Shown here in pieces: positions 4,905-5,279 of a stretch of 5,279 nt of DNA. Position 1 is the stretch's first letter; every line of letters starts with the position of its first letter. Source of the stretch: an uncultured Erysipelotrichaceae bacterium (GTDB taxonomy: Bacteria > Bacillota_I > Bacilli_A > RF39 > UBA660); NCBI GenBank assembly GCA_902761685.1, contig CACWLI010000029.1:1-5279 (forward strand), written 5' to 3'. The notes beneath the pieces were generated by a model. It searched no databases. It saw only the letters and a list, made by a program, of their open reading frames with translations, and was not told the DNA's origin. The position numbers and the translations under genes are program-made.

Positions 4905-5279
4905 ATGGCTAAAATATTAAGAATAGGAATCGATGTAGGTTCTACTACTGTTAAAATGATTGTTTTAGATAAAAAAGATAATGTTTTGTATAAGGAATAT
5001 AGAAGACATTTTTCTGATACAAAGAAAACAATTAAAGATTTATTTTTAGAGGTAATTGAAAAATTTCCTAAAGATAAATTTAGTATTACTATGACCGGTA
5101 GTGGGGCAATTGCGCTCGCGAAATATTTAGATGTTGATTTTGTACAAGAAGTTATTGCTTGTAAGAATGCTATAAAGAAATATGCAAGTGGAGTAGATGT
5201 TGCAATTGAACTTGGTGGAGAAGATGCTAAGATTATTTATTTTGATCAGACCATTGAACAAAGAATGAATGGATCTTGT
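4905..5279 (+). CDS. 2-hydroxyacyl-CoA dehydratase activator (activase), N-terminal 125 residues
   Basis: Start at ATG 4905, 7 nt after GGATG (within GGATGTGA, one mismatch from GGAGGTGA); the gene runs off the window end. The visible part belongs to the BcrAD/BadFG/HgdC activator family of the actin/Hsp70-like ATPase fold. It shows GIDVGSTTVK (residues 8-17, first phosphate loop), MTGSGA (63-68), ELGGEDAKI (102-110) and, at the edge, MNGSC (121-125). The last Cys matches the family's conserved cysteine that binds the [4Fe-4S] cluster shared by the activator homodimer. In characterised members the protein uses ATP hydrolysis to inject an electron into the dehydratase, in strictly anaerobic fermentation of amino-acid-derived 2-hydroxyacyl-CoA. 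Whether this is the short stand-alone activator (about 260 aa) or the very long fused form common in Firmicutes cannot be seen; the MAKILRIGIDVGSTTVK opening suggests the long form to me, by recollection only. Confidence 0.88.
   Translation, partial: MAKILRIGIDVGSTTVKMIVLDKKDNVLYKEYRRHFSDTKKTIKDLFLEVIEKFPKDKFSITMTGSGAIALAKYLDVDFVQEVIACKNAIKKYASGVDVAIELGGEDAKIIYFDQTIEQRMNGSC

Noticed and set aside
1..5279. Mycoplasma-type code (TGA as Trp)
   Set aside because: Trp is encoded by TGG throughout and no gene in the window is extended sensibly by reading TGA.
1..5279. tRNA, rRNA, CRISPR array or replication origin
   Set aside because: No cloverleaf, rRNA-like stretch, regularly spaced repeats or iteron/DnaA-box cluster was seen on either strand.

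Overview
The window is strongly AT-rich (by eye about a quarter G+C). It has clear Shine-Dalgarno sites (GAGG, AGGAG), T-tailed intrinsic terminators and AT-ended codons, which points to a low-GC Firmicute. An anaerobic gut lineage of the Erysipelotrichia/Clostridia type would fit, because the last gene is a 2-hydroxyacyl-CoA dehydratase activator and there is a decayed IS3-type transposase. The genus cannot be read from the sequence. Trp codons are TGG and no gene needs TGA read as sense, so a Mycoplasma-type code is not indicated.

Layout. (1) Bases 2-283 hold the 3' end of an unrecognised gene, closed by a terminator whose stem overlaps its stop codon. (2) Bases 315-2346 form a compact three-gene cassette, all on the + strand, bounded by a terminator on each side. 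It holds an acidic 174-aa protein of unknown function (349-873), a small two-helix membrane protein (913-1530), and an acidic 257-aa protein of unknown function (1544-2317). The middle gene has a good ribosome-binding site and start at 913, but codon 2 is TAG. It also runs in frame past a second TAG at 1453-1455 to a third TAG that abuts the next gene's ribosome-binding site. (3) Bases 2347-2537 form a dyad-rich intergenic region with a tandem 9-mer and an extended -10 promoter. (4) Bases 2538-4268 encode a complete ABC exporter half-transporter, followed by a weak terminator. (5) On the minus strand, 4290-4789 is the wreck of an IS3-family element: the start of orfA joined to a fragment of the orfB catalytic domain, with its leader and promoter still visible. 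(6) From 4905 to the window end, on the + strand, lies the start of an acyl-CoA dehydratase activase, probably a core metabolic gene marking the return to conserved chromosome.

The region reads as an accessory patch of unknown small genes, a lone exporter and IS debris lying next to a conserved metabolic gene. The most unusual item is the middle cassette gene. Its reading frame, start signal and end all fit the operon exactly if two in-frame ambers are ignored. It is either a very freshly broken gene or a candidate for amber readthrough. No established defence, toxin or secretion system could be named from the proteins seen here.
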